Assembly (NCBI GenBank): GCA_963576725.1
Contig: OY755240.1
Location: forward strand, 38,342,629 to 38,406,628
Direction: 5' to 3'
DNA: 64,000 nucleotides
Source of the DNA: Azorinus chamasolen
Lineage: Eukaryota > Mollusca > Bivalvia > Cardiida > Solecurtidae
Positions within the stretch are counted from its first letter, which is position 1; every line of letters starts with the position of its first letter. A program made the position numbers and the translations under genes. The notes under the pieces are model-generated. The model made no database searches, had not been told where the DNA came from, and saw only the letters and a program-made list of their open reading frames with translations. Positions 23,075 to 35,793 of the stretch are shown in pieces.

Positions 23075-23655
23075 TGATCTAATCAGAGCGATTTGGTAGT
23101 AGCTCATGATCTAATCAGAGCGATTTAGTAGTAGCTTACGATCTAATCAGAGCGATTTAGTAGTAGCTTATGATCTAATCAGACCGATTTAGTAGTAGCT
23201 CATGATCTAATCAGACCGATTCGATTTAGTAGTAGCTCATGATCTAATCAGAGCGATTTAGTAGTAGCTTATAATATAATTAGACCGATTTAGTAGTAGC
23301 TCATAATCTAACCAGAGTGATTTAGTAGTAGCTCATGATCTAATCAGACCGATTCGATTTAGTGGTAGCTCATGATCTAATCAGACCGATTCGATTTAGT
23401 GGTAGCTTATGATCTAATCAGACCGATTCGATTTAGTAGTAGCTCAAACTCTAATCAGAGTGATTTAGTAGTAGCTCATGATCTAATCAGAGTGATTTAG
23501 TAGTAGCTTATGATCTAATAAGACCGATTCGATTTAGTGGTAGCTCATGATCTAATCAGACCGATTCGATTTAGTAGTAGCTCATGATCTAATCCGACTG
23601 ATTTAGTAGTAGCTCATGATCTAATCAGACCGATTTAGTAGTAGCTCATCTGTAA
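23075..23655. repeat. Minisatellite, 32/37-base unit
   Basis: About 17 units of 'gatctaatcagaccgattta' plus 'gtagtagctcat', some with an extra five-base 'gattc' step, varying at a few fixed positions (agagcg / agaccg). Not a CRISPR: units are contiguous, no unique spacers. Confidence 0.95.
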
Positions 23656-23679
23656 CAGATGATTCAAACAATAAACGCC

Positions 23680-23872
23680 AGTTTTATGTTTACGGTTACC
23701 TGCCAACAACTGTCTACTGCCATCTACTTTATACTGTTTACGGTTACCTGCCAACAACTGTCTACTGCCATCTACTTTATACTGTTTACGGTTACCTGTC
23801 TACTGCCAACAACTGTCTACTGCCATCTACTGTCTACTGCCATCTACTATATACTGTTTACGGTTACCTGAT
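23680..23872. repeat. Minisatellite, about 48-base unit
   Basis: Repeats of 'tgtttacggttacctgcc' and 'aacaactgtctactgccatc', with partial units. Follows the previous array by about 25 bases. Confidence 0.9.
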
Positions 23873-24832
23873 TCCAAGTTAAATAACTTTACAATAGTAT
23901 ATTAACCTGTTACTAACAATGTGTAGCCATAATGTAATGTGCATTAAAACATTATATAAAGCATCGTAACCTTGACTGTAATTTGACTGTAAACGGAAAG
24001 CTGTCATTTATTACATTCCGTAGATTACCGACCCAGTTATCGTGTTGTGCAGCTTTCTCATTCATTAAATTATGGTCGAAAATATGCAATAATCATGTTT
24101 GTTATGTCTTTATGAAGCTCTCCGTTCAGTTTGTTATGTCTTTATGAAGCTCTTATTTCTTTGTACAGTTTGTTACGTCTTTCGAGACAAATAATTATTG
24201 AGCGGGACTAGATTTGTTTTGTCTCCCGTAGCAGTGGTCCTTATCTTGGTCCGAAGCCCCTCAAATGGACTTGATATAAGCTCAGTCTTTAATAAAGCTA
24301 TAGATTTTGGCTATACATCTTAACTATGTTTCTGGGTTAATTCGCTAACTCCCTGCTCGCTGCCGTCGTGCACTGTCATAGTTTATGCAAATCTTACCAT
24401 CACGACTTATCGTGTCGTAGTCTAATACTCGAATTCCTTCTGTCGCTGACATTCGTGATCTTCTGGGTTTCCAGTAAGTCTAAGCTTCCAAGATAAAACT
24501 AATGTTTGGTACGAGCAAACTGATAGGATAAAGGCTTTTATTAATCAAATATTAGTGTAAAGAAAACTAGACTTTTGATTCAACCAGATGTTTAACATTT
24601 CGTTTGCTTAATTCGAAGATCGTGGATGAATATTTAAAAAAAACGGTCCTTAATTAACAATGTATGCAGTGACATTGTTTCGATCAACGATGGCGTTGAC
24701 TATTTACTCTCTCAAGTATATGAGACAGTGAATACCAATAATTAAATCAGACTGGGTGATTATAATTTAGACAGAAGTGCATAATTAAAATGTTTATTTT
24801 CTACAGAGTGAAACAATAAAACTTTAAATTAA
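23873..24832. other. No gene seen
   Basis: AT-rich non-coding sequence with small direct repeats ('gtttgttatgtctttatgaa' at 24098 and 24129). No supported feature. Confidence 0.45.
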
Positions 24833-25042
24833 GTGTTGTTATACCTTCTGATCCTTCGAGATCATGACTTTCAGTACTTCTTGTTCTGAAAATTGAATAC
24901 CGCTTAAGCCGGTGCTAGGGGGCGTGAGCAGTGTTGCACTTCCAATTACTGCTCATGAACAGACTCAATAAAATCGAGTCTGCAATTTTCTCTTTTTGTG
25001 TTGCAATTTTTGCTTTCGGGGGATCACCACCCTTCAGAATTT
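24833..25042 (+). repeat. Solo LTR-like sequence, plus orientation
   Basis: Matches the inverse of the LTR-like copies at 31184, 50266, 52519 and 61508: 'gcttaagccggtgctagggg', 'acagactcaataaaat' (polyadenylation signal), 'tttctctttttgtg' and 'gggggatcaccacccttcag'. The first 25 or so bases of the full LTR are missing. Confidence 0.7.
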
Positions 25043-25162
25043 AAATTAACCATTTTTGAAGTGCTTTACAGAAACGTACTTTAACCTTTTTCCGATGTTT
25101 TAAAAATAATGATTGCTAGATTCGATTAAACTCTATAATACGCGTCTTCTCTGTTAGTAAAA

Positions 25163-25198
25163 ACGAAGTAGTAATAGTAGTAGTAAAAGTAGTAGTAA

Positions 25199-25239
<41 letters not shown>

Positions 25240-25460
25240 TAAGTAGTAGTAGCAGTAGCAGTAGTAGTAGCAGTAGCAGTAGCAGTAGCAGTAGCAGTAG
25301 TAGTAGTAGTAGCAGTAGCAGTAGCAGTAGTAGTAGCAGTAGCAGTAGTAGTAGTAGTAGTATAGGTAGTAATAGTAGTAGTAGTAATAGCAGTAATAGA
25401 AGTAGTAGTAGTAGTAGTGGTAGTAGTAGTAATAGTGGTAGCAGTAATAGTAGTAGTAGC

Positions 25461-25516
<56 letters not shown>

Positions 25517-25560
25517 CAGCAGTAGTAGTAGTAGTAGTAATAGTAGTATTAGTATTAGTA

Positions 25561-25618
<58 letters not shown>

Positions 25619-25659
25619 TAGTAGTAGTAGTAGTAATAGTAGTATTAGTATTATTAGTA

Positions 25660-25696
<37 letters not shown>

Positions 25697-25767
25697 GAGT
25701 AGTAATAGTAGTGGTAGTAGTAGTAGTAGTAGTCGTAGTAGTAGTAGTAATAGTACTAGTAATAGTG

Positions 25768-25821
<54 letters not shown>

Positions 25822-25823
25822 TC

Positions 25824-25872
<49 letters not shown>

Positions 25873-25875
25873 ATA

Positions 25876-25915
<40 letters not shown>

Positions 25916-25916
25916 C

Positions 25917-25971
<55 letters not shown>

Positions 25972-26011
25972 ATAGTAGAAGTAGTAGTAGTAGTAATAGT
26001 AGTGGTAGTAA

Positions 26012-26091
<80 letters not shown>

Positions 26092-26104
26092 TTATTATTA
26101 TTAT

Positions 26105-26154
<50 letters not shown>

Positions 26155-26168
26155 ATTATTATTAAAAT
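25163..26168. repeat. (TAG)n trinucleotide array, 1 kb
   Basis: About 1 kb of TAG steps with AGC, AAT and GGT variants, ending in ATT and AAT steps. It creates a false poly-Val ORF of 255 residues. Confidence 0.95.
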
Positions 26169-29100
26169 AATAATAAATAAATGAATGGATAAATGAATGA
26201 ATAAAAATAATACAATGTTATAATAAATAACAATATAAAAATACTACTGAAATTGTGTGAAAATAATTGTAAATGGTCTTTGGTCGATAGTTAAGCAATG
26301 AATGTCAATGTAAAATGTTTGATATTTGTTGAAACTTTCACTTATATAGACATTTTCCAGCTGATTCACTTATGTAGACATTTTCCAGCTGATATCTATT
26401 GAGGTAAAATCATGTTAAATTACTTTGAAACTGTACCAGTATTGTGATTGGAGTTGATATTAAAGTTATTGTCATCCGGTTACCCTGCAAACACGGTATG
26501 CGAAAGAGCTTCTGAGAATTATTACTGCTAAGATTGAACATTAGACCAGCAGTAGTTTAGGAGGAGATACGCTCGTACTCTGAAGATGGACAACACACGC
26601 CGCACTCTCTTTCACCAGGTTACATTACATATACCTCTGTAGTTGGCTCAGAAAGTAGTCCGAAATGAAACTAACTCCCGTACAAAACAGAAAGTAAATT
26701 GCTTTGTGTGTTTCTTTGACAGTTCAACGGAAGAAAAGCAAAATGCTGGGGTTTCCCATAAGTTGTATACCCTTTGGGTTATAGCAGAATTTCAGTTCCC
26801 TTATAAGAAGTTCGGAATTATAGCAATTATTAGTGCGTTCACAAAGACCCACTATGCAGACTGATATAGGTGAGCTGATGAAGTATCCACTGACACCAGT
26901 TCCCTTCTGTATTGGCACGGCTGATGGTGGCTTAGCAAAACAGCCAAATCAAAAGGGTCTTAAAACACATCACAGGCGTACCAGTTCTCGACAGATGATA
27001 GTATATCAAAAGTGAGAAACAGTCTTGATCCCCTGAATTCAACACAGGCCTTATGGGCTTTAAAATAACTAACGCTTTAAAACAGTAACAGAATATTGAA
27101 ATTGTTGTTTGGGGCTTCATAAGTACATGTTCTCGGCTTTCAACAGTTACCATGGAAACAGTACATGGTCATTTTGGTAACAGTTTTATACATAAAAATT
27201 TATTTATTCATCGCCGAATGGTATATTTATCATTGCAAGCTATATTTGGAGAATGGTGTAATGTTATGGTCAGCATACTGCCAAACATGTTATTTTCAAT
27301 ATTGTTCGGAAACTGTTTTCGAAATATTGAGCAGACATCATTCTATTTTGTTTATTTACGGTTGTGCAATACTCGAAGCGTAAAGCGGCATGAAAATATG
27401 TAATCAAATATTCTCTGAAATTAAACTGTATTACCAGTTTTATGATACAATAAAAGCTATTTGTTCTTGATTCAGGCTATTTTGATATAAACTATCGACT
27501 CAGATAACCATAAAACACAAACTATTGGTTTTGCCAAGATTCTTGTCATGAGCCCATCGCAGAGGTGTATGTGAGAGTAACGAACGACAACTCTGTAAAG
27601 GAGATTGCACACGCCGCTCGACAGACACAGTAATGTCCCAATAACTAGTCTGCAAAGATAAACAGTAAGTATACGACATGGTTTCGCAATCTGAGATGAT
27701 CGCCATCTGATTTTGTCTTATACAAGAGGCAAAACTCCAGTTAGGAAAGTGTCACCATGTCGGTATATTTTGGTATCTATAAAGACAGAAATAACTATTG
27801 TAGTCAACCAAGAAGGTCGAAATGAAAACCGGAAAAAAACTTGTAAATATAGTTTGTATGTTTTAACAATGTTTCCGCCTAAAGACTGACTACATTGTAT
27901 GTCGACAATGAGGGATTAGTTTAACCCTTCTCATTCCTTTAATGTACATATCTGTATTCGCAAATAGAGTAGACTCATATGAGACCTCATACGGATCAGC
28001 ACTAATTGCCATGGTTATTCATTGGCTGCATTTGATGCACCTAAACAATGATTCACCTTATTAATATTCATAATGAATGTTTGTTTGTAATTTATGTATT
28101 TGTTTTTTTGTCGATTTAACCGTTATTTGTTAATATCGCACTATCCACTTAATTAATTATGCACAGAAACATAGTGGATGGTTTCACATTAGATTATTCA
28201 GCATGAGAAGGGTAAGTTTGTTGTTATACTATAGAAAATACATTCCGATTACTACATGTCGGAATAAAACACTTTCTAGTAGAGTGATAAAGCATACATA
28301 CTGCTACATTCATGAACTACATAGAATAAGACATACTAGAATAAACATTGTTTACATAACACAGTACATGTTATATCTATGTTATATCCGATGCATAATT
28401 TCCATTCAGGCAAACTAGCACTTGTTTAGGCCGTGGCAACTAAAGATGAAATATTCAGCTTCAAATGTGCCTAGTTATTCAACATCCAAGCTAAATAGTA
28501 TATGTTGTATAAACGTTTTAATTACACGTGGAGAGAAGTCTTTCAGACAGTATCATGTACAAGTAAACCCCTTTAGGTAGTAGAAGACATCCAACACCGT
28601 TTAGGTAGTATAACTTTACGCCATTTGATTGAACTTTATTTTATTTATCTGGGCAGCATTATATAACCTATTTTGAAGCTACTTTACTACCACCACCTGA
28701 ATGTTCTAAACTTTTGTTCATACATGGTGTAGCTCAGGTCCCTACACATCATTCAAGCTCGTCTAAAACAAAGGGACGTGTTTCTCTATTCCCAAATCAA
28801 GTCTGGGATGGAAATACCATGAAATTCATTAAATACATGTCAGCTGACATTCTTAAACGGCAGACGGTATACTTATTGAGCAGACGACAATTATACAGTT
28901 AAAGGATGCCTCTCCCATTTTCTGGTTTCCATTTTAGGGCTAGACACACACAGGATCCTCGTTCATGTGATCTGGAACTTCACTTGGAGTCAGCGTAACG
29001 TGGAGTCGCTACAACAAAGAAATTTAGAAATGAAAACAGGTATGATATTAATCTCTGGTACTCACCGGCAAATTGTCAAATTTTTGTCAAAATTATTGTT

Positions 29101-29498
29101 ACATCATTTGGTACCCCTCTCCAAAGGTGTTGTTCTTGAAATACAGTTTTCTTTTTATTGCAAGACATGGTAATTAACGGAGTGGAGTTGGACTTCTCCA
29201 CAGTCCTAGTGATGGAAGAATTGTTCAGTCAAACCATACTGGATGCCTGCTAATTCGAATCCTGCTCATGTGTGTATCGTTGTGAACATATCCAGTGTCG
29301 AACGATTACAGTGAAATATTGTTTTCCATTCACCTGGGATGAACCAGAATGTGACAAAATACGATATTCTAATATATATTGTTTTAGGCACAATATTAAA
29401 TACTTTTATTCTGTGAAGAGAATGTATCACTGTTATAACATTTATGTAATACAATCTATACATTTGTATTTTCAAAAATAAATAAATTTAATTCTTAC
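26169..29498. other. Probable SLC6 intron; no exon found
   Basis: No supported coding sequence. The stretch lies 3' of the SLC6 exon on its own strand, so it is presumably intron. A half copy of the gcaaacagagtagacc family lies near 27958. Short ORFs at 26643, 27152 and 27500 have no domain. The next SLC6 exon (encoding the residues after TPGTFTE) was looked for and not found. Confidence 0.45.
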
Positions 29499-29666
29499 CT
29501 CCGTAAATGTTCCTGGTGTTGTCAACAACTTGAAGATAGCGTACGCCGGGACACATATTATTGCTGATGCAACCAGGAGCCAACCAATAGCAATGGACCA
29601 GTCCGGATAATCGTAGGTGCCATACTGGGGCTTTGGTGCCGAGATTAGTGATAACAGAAACAGAAC
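29499..29666 (-). CDS. SLC6 neurotransmitter transporter exon (TM12 region)
   Basis: A 168-base exon on the minus strand, phase 0 at both ends: acceptor 'gtcactacag' and donor 'gag' then 'gtaaga'. It encodes 56 residues with the SLC6 signature YDYPDWSIAIGWLLVASA, then IICVPAYAIFKLLTTPGTF. In the sodium/chloride-coupled SLC6 family this is the segment from the external loop into transmembrane helix 12 and the start of the cytoplasmic C-terminus. The wording is closest to glycine/GABA-type members, but one exon cannot settle the substrate. No stop or frameshift, so it is likely a functional host gene. Flanking exons were not found in the window; the gene would extend across the repeats on either side. 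Confidence 0.93.
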
Positions 29667-29989
29667 CTGTAGTGACAAAACGGATCAAATGCATGTCATT
29701 TAGTGAAAACATCACATGCTAGTATACGACACATTAATAGTGTCAACCATCGAAACAGAAAGTCACCCAAAGTGAAGTCGGGCAATGACATTCTGTCTCG
29801 ATATTTGATCATATGAATGCCTTACACATTGGCACGTAAACGGGGCGGACACCAAATGGCTGAGCCAGGTTGTCAGCATCAAACGTGCATCCCACAGGTA
29901 CTCAAACCTACACCGATACCCCCACAGGGATTCAACCTAGGATGCTGCTGACATTCCATTGCGGAAAATGTGAAAGAACAATGTTTTGA

Positions 29990-30250
29990 CAGTAGTGATT
30001 TGAAATTGTGGAGGAAAACATTCATGTGTATAGACGGGCTAAGTCCCGGACACTGACAGGCCGAGCTGACGTTACCATAGACGCAACTGTCCCCACCCAG
30101 AACTGTGTCTAGACGGACATTGTCCCGGACACAGACAATCCGAATGAGCACTTCACTGACATCAGTAATTCAGATATTGTAGCAGACAGCACCACTGTCA
30201 ACAACCGGGCTAAGTCCAGATGTAACAGGTCCATTTTTCCCCTGACCAGT
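29990..30250. repeat. gggctaagtccgg repeat flanking array
   Basis: Carries 'gggctaagtcccggacac', 'gacatcagtaattcagat', 'attgtagcagacagcac' and 'gggctaagtccagatg'. A matching block lies at 47220-47450. Both adjoin an array of 'gaagaaatggcctaggcc' units. Confidence 0.7.
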
Positions 30251-30640
30251 TTTTCTCCGGGGAAAACAGGCCCATGCCTTTTTCCCCGGGGAAGAAAAGG
30301 CCCAGGCCTATTTTCCCCGGGGAAAAAAGCCTAGTCAGTTTCTCCCCCCTCCCATTACAGTTCCCCTCCTTCTTTGACCTGGGGGAAAAGAGTGGACCAG
30401 GGCCTTTTTTCTCCCCATTTGTAATTATAGTTTTAAATGTGAATATGCTTCAAAGTGATGGGGAAGAAATGGCATAGGCCAGTTTTTCTCCAATGTGAAT
30501 TGTTTATATATTTCAAAGAGATGGGTGGGGGAAGAAATGGCCTAGACCAGTTTTTCTCCCCTGTGAATATGCTTAAAAGAGATGGGGGAAGAAATAGCAT
30601 AGGCCAGTTTTTCTCAACTGTAATATTTTTCAGCGGCTAG
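30250..30640. repeat. gaagaaatggcc / ccccgggg array
   Basis: Tandem-like units of about 55-60 bases: 'gggggaagaaatggcc', 'aggccagtttttctcccc', 'tgtgaatatgcttaaaagag'. The left part contains several 'ttccccggggaa' palindromes. Related arrays: 45745-45880 and (opposite orientation) 46385-47175. Confidence 0.85.
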
Positions 30641-31183
30641 CTGTCTATTTTCATTCCTGTTCTAGTTTTCCACCAATCAGAAACTATGCTACATTGGAAT
30701 TTGCATATGACCTACTAATATTTAGTAGTAAACTGTATTTTCGTTAGTTAATACCTTGACTGGCATACATCCTTTTTATAATGTCTCTACACATGGCCAA
30801 ACTATGTAAAAATCCAGATATACAGTCTACTAACGTGTCGAAATTCCTGGGGTCATTCTTACGACCTCGTAGTTATTTCAAAACACCATGTTTATGATAG
30901 TTAGCTGCTTCGGCCTCGCAAGTTGAAATCAATGCAATCGATCCATATTAACCTAACCACAGCAAAAGTAAGACGTTCTGTTATACAGACACTTTCTATA
31001 AACTTCTCAGAGATATTTAGCATGGAAGACTGTCGACTGTCGAACGTTCTGTTCTTAACATAGATGCTATTGGTAAACTCCTATACAATCAAAGTACTGA
31101 TATACTTATGATGATTTCAAAACGAAAATTGTATCAATTTGGGATTTAAAGAATTTAGACAAACGAAATTGTTATGGTAGTGA
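30641..31183. other. No gene seen
   Basis: Non-coding, no repeats recognised. Could be SLC6 intron. Confidence 0.4.
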
Positions 31184-31418
31184 AATATTCTGAAAAAGGG
31201 TGATCCTTCGAAAGCAAAAGTAGAAATGCAAAAAGAGAACATTTCAGACTCGGGTTTTATTGAGTCTGTTCATGAGTAGTAATTAAAAGTGCAACACTAC
31301 TCACGTCCCCTAGCACCGGCTTAAGCAGTATTCAAATTTCAAAACTAATAACATCAAAACTAATGATCCCGAAGGACCAGAAAATATAACAACACTGAGA
31401 ATGAAGTACGGGGCACAC
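31184..31418 (-). repeat. Solo LTR-like sequence
   Basis: About 235 bases. In minus sense it starts 'tgtgccccgtacttcattct', carries 'gcttaagccggtgctagggg' and 'cagactcaataaaacc' (polyadenylation signal) and ends 'ggatcaccctttttcag' plus 'aata'. The same sequence occurs beside the gypsy pol at 61508, which supports an LTR identity. Confidence 0.75.
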
Positions 31419-32633
31419 TTGTTGTTATTAATAACTGGTGATAATATAACTAGAAGTAATGAACTTCAAAAGTATGAAATATATGACTATAATGTAGTAA
31501 GAAACACTATTTAGACAAAATATAAACAACAGGATCAGTATTAATTATCTTCAAATGCAGTTTTATAAATTTATTTGTCTGAACGTAGTAAAATATTTGT
31601 TTTTACAAATGTAAACAGATGCATGAATTTGAAGTCACTACTAAATCATATACCGAATTGAGAAATAGTTCTAACAGATTATCTAATATTCTTATTAAGG
31701 TGCTGAAGATGAGTATCATGGCAAATCCAACATTCTAAGAATAGAAAATATCTCCCAAACAGTCGTATTCTAGTTTATGGATTCTTGTAGATGAATGAAT
31801 GAACTTAGTTGTAAACAATATATTCATATGCTCGAAAAGATGTCAGTTGTCTTTACCACTGTACTTGTCATAGTTTCAAATCCCCTTTTACTGTCTCACC
31901 TCTTTCCGGATCCATATTCTACCAATTTTTCATTTTCATGGAATTGATAGTCGATGATAATGAGTACTGCTCTTTGATATAGCGGAATAGTTCATTCACA
32001 CATGAGTTCGACTCTTTGAAAATTTGAGAATTTGAAACTATCAAAAATAGTCGAACACGACGAAGATAATCGATGTCTCCGAAATAGGTTGGCATATTTA
32101 AGCAATTATTTCACAATTCTCCGGTTTCGTCAAACTGGGTACAGTATAAATATAAATCATCATTGCAAATAATAACAACACTAATAATATCTTCATTCTC
32201 TTCATTCAAAGAACAATGATAACATGCTAACCTATCATAGGTCTTCGCTTCATCATTAAAGATTTGAATAAAATAATTGAATCTCTTTAATAATAGTATA
32301 AATCAAAACGTTACAGACATTGTAGTATTCTTTGCATGGGAACAATGTTTTGAAAATCAAATTTCTGATAATTGGCATAAAATAGCGGGTCTAGAAGGGA
32401 AAGGTTTAGGTCTAACACTCTCTCTAGTGAGGGATTCAGTTGCATCTGACATTTCGGCTGTTTCCCGCTATGCTTATCAAACTGACCACTCGGAGTTGCT
32501 TTCGAAGTTATAGGTGTTATTACCTAATCGCTTGCATAAGGTCATTCGAAGTGCACTTCTTTATTCATTGAATGTCCACTGGCAGAATAATTGCATTCGT
32601 GTTATGGTCACGTGATTTCGCATTGAGCCGTAT
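31419..32633. other. No gene seen
   Basis: AT-rich, non-coding. A 78-residue plus ORF at 32277 has no motif. Confidence 0.4.
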
Positions 32634-32800
32634 TTTCTGTTAGACGGTATTTTAAATAGTTTCCATCCAGATTGCAGAAAAAACCCAACAAATTTGTATT
32701 AGAAAACCTGATATATGAAATAGTTTTTACAATTAAAACAGTAGTGTTATGTCTTAAAATAAGGGAGAAATCGCCGTACGTGGCAGCAAAGGAACGATAA
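32634..32800. repeat. Dispersed repeat shared with 45270-45430
   Basis: Two blocks, 'tattttctgttagacgg' with 'tagtttccatccagatt' (32634) and 'agggagaaatcgccgtacgt' (32761), both recur at 45270-45430, but in the reverse order. They sit outside the two ends of the LINE B nest. Confidence 0.65.
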
Positions 32801-33400
32801 CATAACCTACACGTTTACAAGTTTATTAACAAATTAGGGCCCACATGGGCATGTAACAATATAGTATGACATATAACATAGAGACATGGCAGAATGATTT
32901 AAAGAAAATACATTTTGTAGTATTAACCCTTTAGCTAGTGAGTATTTTGATAATCGTATTTGAAGCGATATTAATGTTTTGATAATATAGATGTTGTTAA
33001 CTTGTTATTATCATTATTATTATTATTATTATTATTTCAAACCGAGTAGACCAATGTCATACGGCTCCAGCTAGAGCCGCCCGAACTGGATCCACCATGT
33101 TTGCAAATACGTGAAAATATTAACCTTTAATGTAAAGGGTTAAAGTGAATCATTTGCTAAAATGATTATATACAGTTTTATCGTAAATCAGAAAAGAAAA
33201 TATATGGAGGATGAGAAATTTAATTACTTTAATATTTTCACCAAATTATTGTATTGATATAGAATATTATATGTATAATTATATATATTTTTTCCTTTAA
33301 ATACTTTATATGTAGTCAAGTAACTGCTTTTTAATTTCTTATTTTCAAATGAACAGTTCATTGAAACCTCTTGTATTCAACCTTTCTAATGAACATTCAT
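32801..33400. other. AT-rich; foldback copy at 33040-33118
   Basis: A short (ATT)n tract at 33008-33036 is followed by a decayed gcaaacagagtagacc foldback copy with the palindrome 'cggctccagctagagccg'. Sequence toward 33400 is probably the 3' end or flank of LINE B. Confidence 0.5.
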
Positions 33401-35260
33401 CTAAAACATAATTCTTTTACAAAATATAGCTAGTTTTAACAAAGTATCCTTATTTTCGTTGTTCATCAAAGAAGAAAATTTCATGGTTTTTGGAAGATTA
33501 TCAAAATATTCCTCTATATATTTGACTCTATCTTCATCAAAGTATTTACATTTGAATAAATAGTGAAATTCATCACCTAATAAGTTGTCATTACATAAAT
33601 GGCATGTTCTTAGTTCATGAGCAATACCTTCAAATCTACCTTTTTCAATTGGTAGTTTATGATTCATCAACCTGAATTTACGTAATGAAAGGGCGAGATA
33701 ATTAGGCAAGACCTGAAAATACTTCTCGAGAACAAATCCATGTTTATACAGTCTATAATTCAGGCATTTACTAGAGACACCCATTTCCCCCGTTCCAATT
33801 TTGTACAAATTGATCTTTAATTCAGTTTTTAACGTCATGTTTGAAAGAACATGACAAATGAATTTGCTGATTAATCCAATAATTCGAAAAACCAAGTTTA
33901 TTCAAACTGTTGTGAACATAAAATAACCAGCTGAAGTTAATAGATCTACTTGTATAGAGCCTATGGCATGTTCTATGTTCTATACAAGATGTTACAAATT
34001 TTATCTTCTTTTACAAGTATTGATTAACTTGTTCCAATGATTTAGCACTCTGTTTTAATATGAACAGACAAAGGTAAGATACCTAATTCACCATACAACA
34101 TACAATTAGGCGTACGCTGTTTAAGGTTCAGTATTAGTTTCAAATATTTTAACTGAAATTTATCAATTACGTCAACATTTTCTACTCCCCAAACCTCAGA
34201 CCCATACAACAGAACTGGAGCAATCATCGTATCAAATAAGTGTATTTGTATATCAATAGGTTTCCTGCATGACTCATTTTTGTACTTTTATGAATGACAG
34301 AAAACATAGCTCTTCGAGCTTGATCAACTAAATACGACTTGGTTGTAGTCAACTTACCATTATATGAAAACTGTATGCCCAAATATGAAAAATGGCTAAC
34401 AATCTCCAGCATACTACCTTCAAAAAGTAAATTTGTAATATCATGTAAACCTTTCTTGTTTTTTCAGAAGAGGACAGCTTTTGTTTTAGCGGCATTTGCT
34501 TTTAATCCCCAAAGTTTGCAATAGTCAGACATGGCACTAAAAGCTGGTTGTAGGTATTTATGGTTTTCTGCCAAAATCACAGTGTTGTCTGCATACAGAA
34601 ATAAGTACAATTTGAAAAACACCTCAACATCATCATTACTTAACATTTAGGTGACATCATCTGACAATATTTGAAGGCCATTGTAATCAAGGCCATTGTA
34701 ATCACTCAAATCATTGAGGAACAGAGAAAATAAAACAGGTGATAAATTTTTTCCCTGTCTCACTCTCGTATGGCTCACAAAAAGTCAGACAAAGTATTAT
34801 TTGACTTAACACACGACTTCGCTTTATCATACATGATATAAATGATTTTGAAGCATTTTCTATCAATGTTGTAACTTAAAATTTTACGCCATAGTGCAAT
34901 GCGATTTACAGAATCAAACGCTTTACGATAGTCAATGAAAGCGCACTATAGCTTCTTATCATTTGCTAAATAAAGGTCAACAAGTAATCTAAAGGAGAAA
35001 ATATGATTTAAAGTACTATAAGTTTTCCTAAAGCCAGCTTGCTCTTCACACACTACATTGTTATCTTCAAGAAATTTGTTGAGCCTAGTATTTAATATCG
35101 AAGTAAATAATTTTCCAAAACAACTAAGAATTGTGGTACCGCTATAATTATCTGGATCATTAACATTACCTTTGTTTTTGTATAGAGGCAAAATAATTCC
35201 TTTACTCCATATGTCTGGGAAAATGAGATTTTTAAAGTAAAATCTGTTTTAGTAACCTGC
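33401..35260 (-). pseudogene. LINE B RT and C-terminal part
   Basis: Minus strand from 35245: SKGIILPLYKNKG (35191), GTTILSCFGKLFTSILNTRL, NNVVCEEQAGFRKTYST, IDYRKAFDSVNRIALW (frame broken near 34940), VRQGKNLSPVLFSLFLNDL, catalytic YADNTVILAENHKYL (the usual YADD reads YADN), FSYLGIQFSYNGKLTTTK, PVLLYGSEVWGVENVDVI, LNLKQRTPNCMLYGELG. The C-terminus (33895-33401) has a Cys/His knuckle CHLCNDNLLGDEFHYLFKC. Several frameshifts plus the changed catalytic residue mark a dead copy. Its upstream part continues at 43300-43690 on the other side of the DIRS element. Confidence 0.88.
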
Positions 35261-35405
35261 TTACCTGCTGTGAAATATGCTTAGGTTATTTATTTATACC
35301 TTGTGACCGGAATAAAAAAAGTACCGCATATACCGTATGGACCCGCCCGTTAGCCATACCCCATTATCATAATGCTCACAGCATGTTACAATCATTGGTT
35401 ATTTG
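35261..35405. repeat. DIRS left inverted terminal repeat
   Basis: Starts 'ttacctgctgtgaaatatgc', ends near 'caatcattggttatttgc'. Pairs in inverse with 43166-43299 with only small differences: one copy has 'gtgaccgg', the other 'gtgatcgg', and there is a roughly 9-base indel after 'ttagc'. Confidence 0.93.
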
Positions 35406-35512
35406 CTTCCAAAAGAACATTAGGCAACATGCGGGGTGGGAGGAGGGCAATCCCTTGACTTTGTCGCAAAGGTGGGAAGGAGTGCAACATCACCATACTC
35501 ACGAATAAAGTA

Positions 35513-35686
35513 CAGTGAAGCTCACTTATAACGAAGTCCTCGGGACCCTCTGATTTCTTTCGTTATATCCAAATTTCGTTATATCAGGTCCGTTTTACTA
35601 TATGTAATCAGAGAGGGAGAATAAATTCTATTTTGTTATAAGCAGTATTTCGTTATATCCAAGTTCGTTATAAGTGAGCTTCACTG
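35513..35686. mobile_element. MITE with TA duplication, nested in DIRS
   Basis: Ends 'cagtgaagctcacttataac' and exact inverse 'gttataagtgagcttcactg', TA on each side, 174 bases. The interior repeats 'tttcgttatatc'. It lies inside the DIRS 3' part between the inverted terminus and the recombinase end. Confidence 0.92.
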
Positions 35687-35793
35687 TACAGGGCTCAGCT
35701 GTAGAGCAGTGAACTCGTAAGTTCACCATCAAGAAACTTCTGAGTAAAACTTTTCAATGGTCGTACCAACAACCAAAAAGAAAAGCGTCAACC

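Noticed and set aside
23075..23655. Regularly spaced repeats suggestive of a CRISPR array
   Set aside because: Units are contiguous without unique spacers and the genome is eukaryotic; it is a minisatellite.
25417..26184. 255-residue open frame, almost pure Val
   Set aside because: Pure translation of a TAG trinucleotide array; no other composition.
27500..27706. Possible next SLC6 exon after a tttatctttgcag acceptor
   Set aside because: The peptide does not resemble any SLC6 C-terminus in any of the frames.
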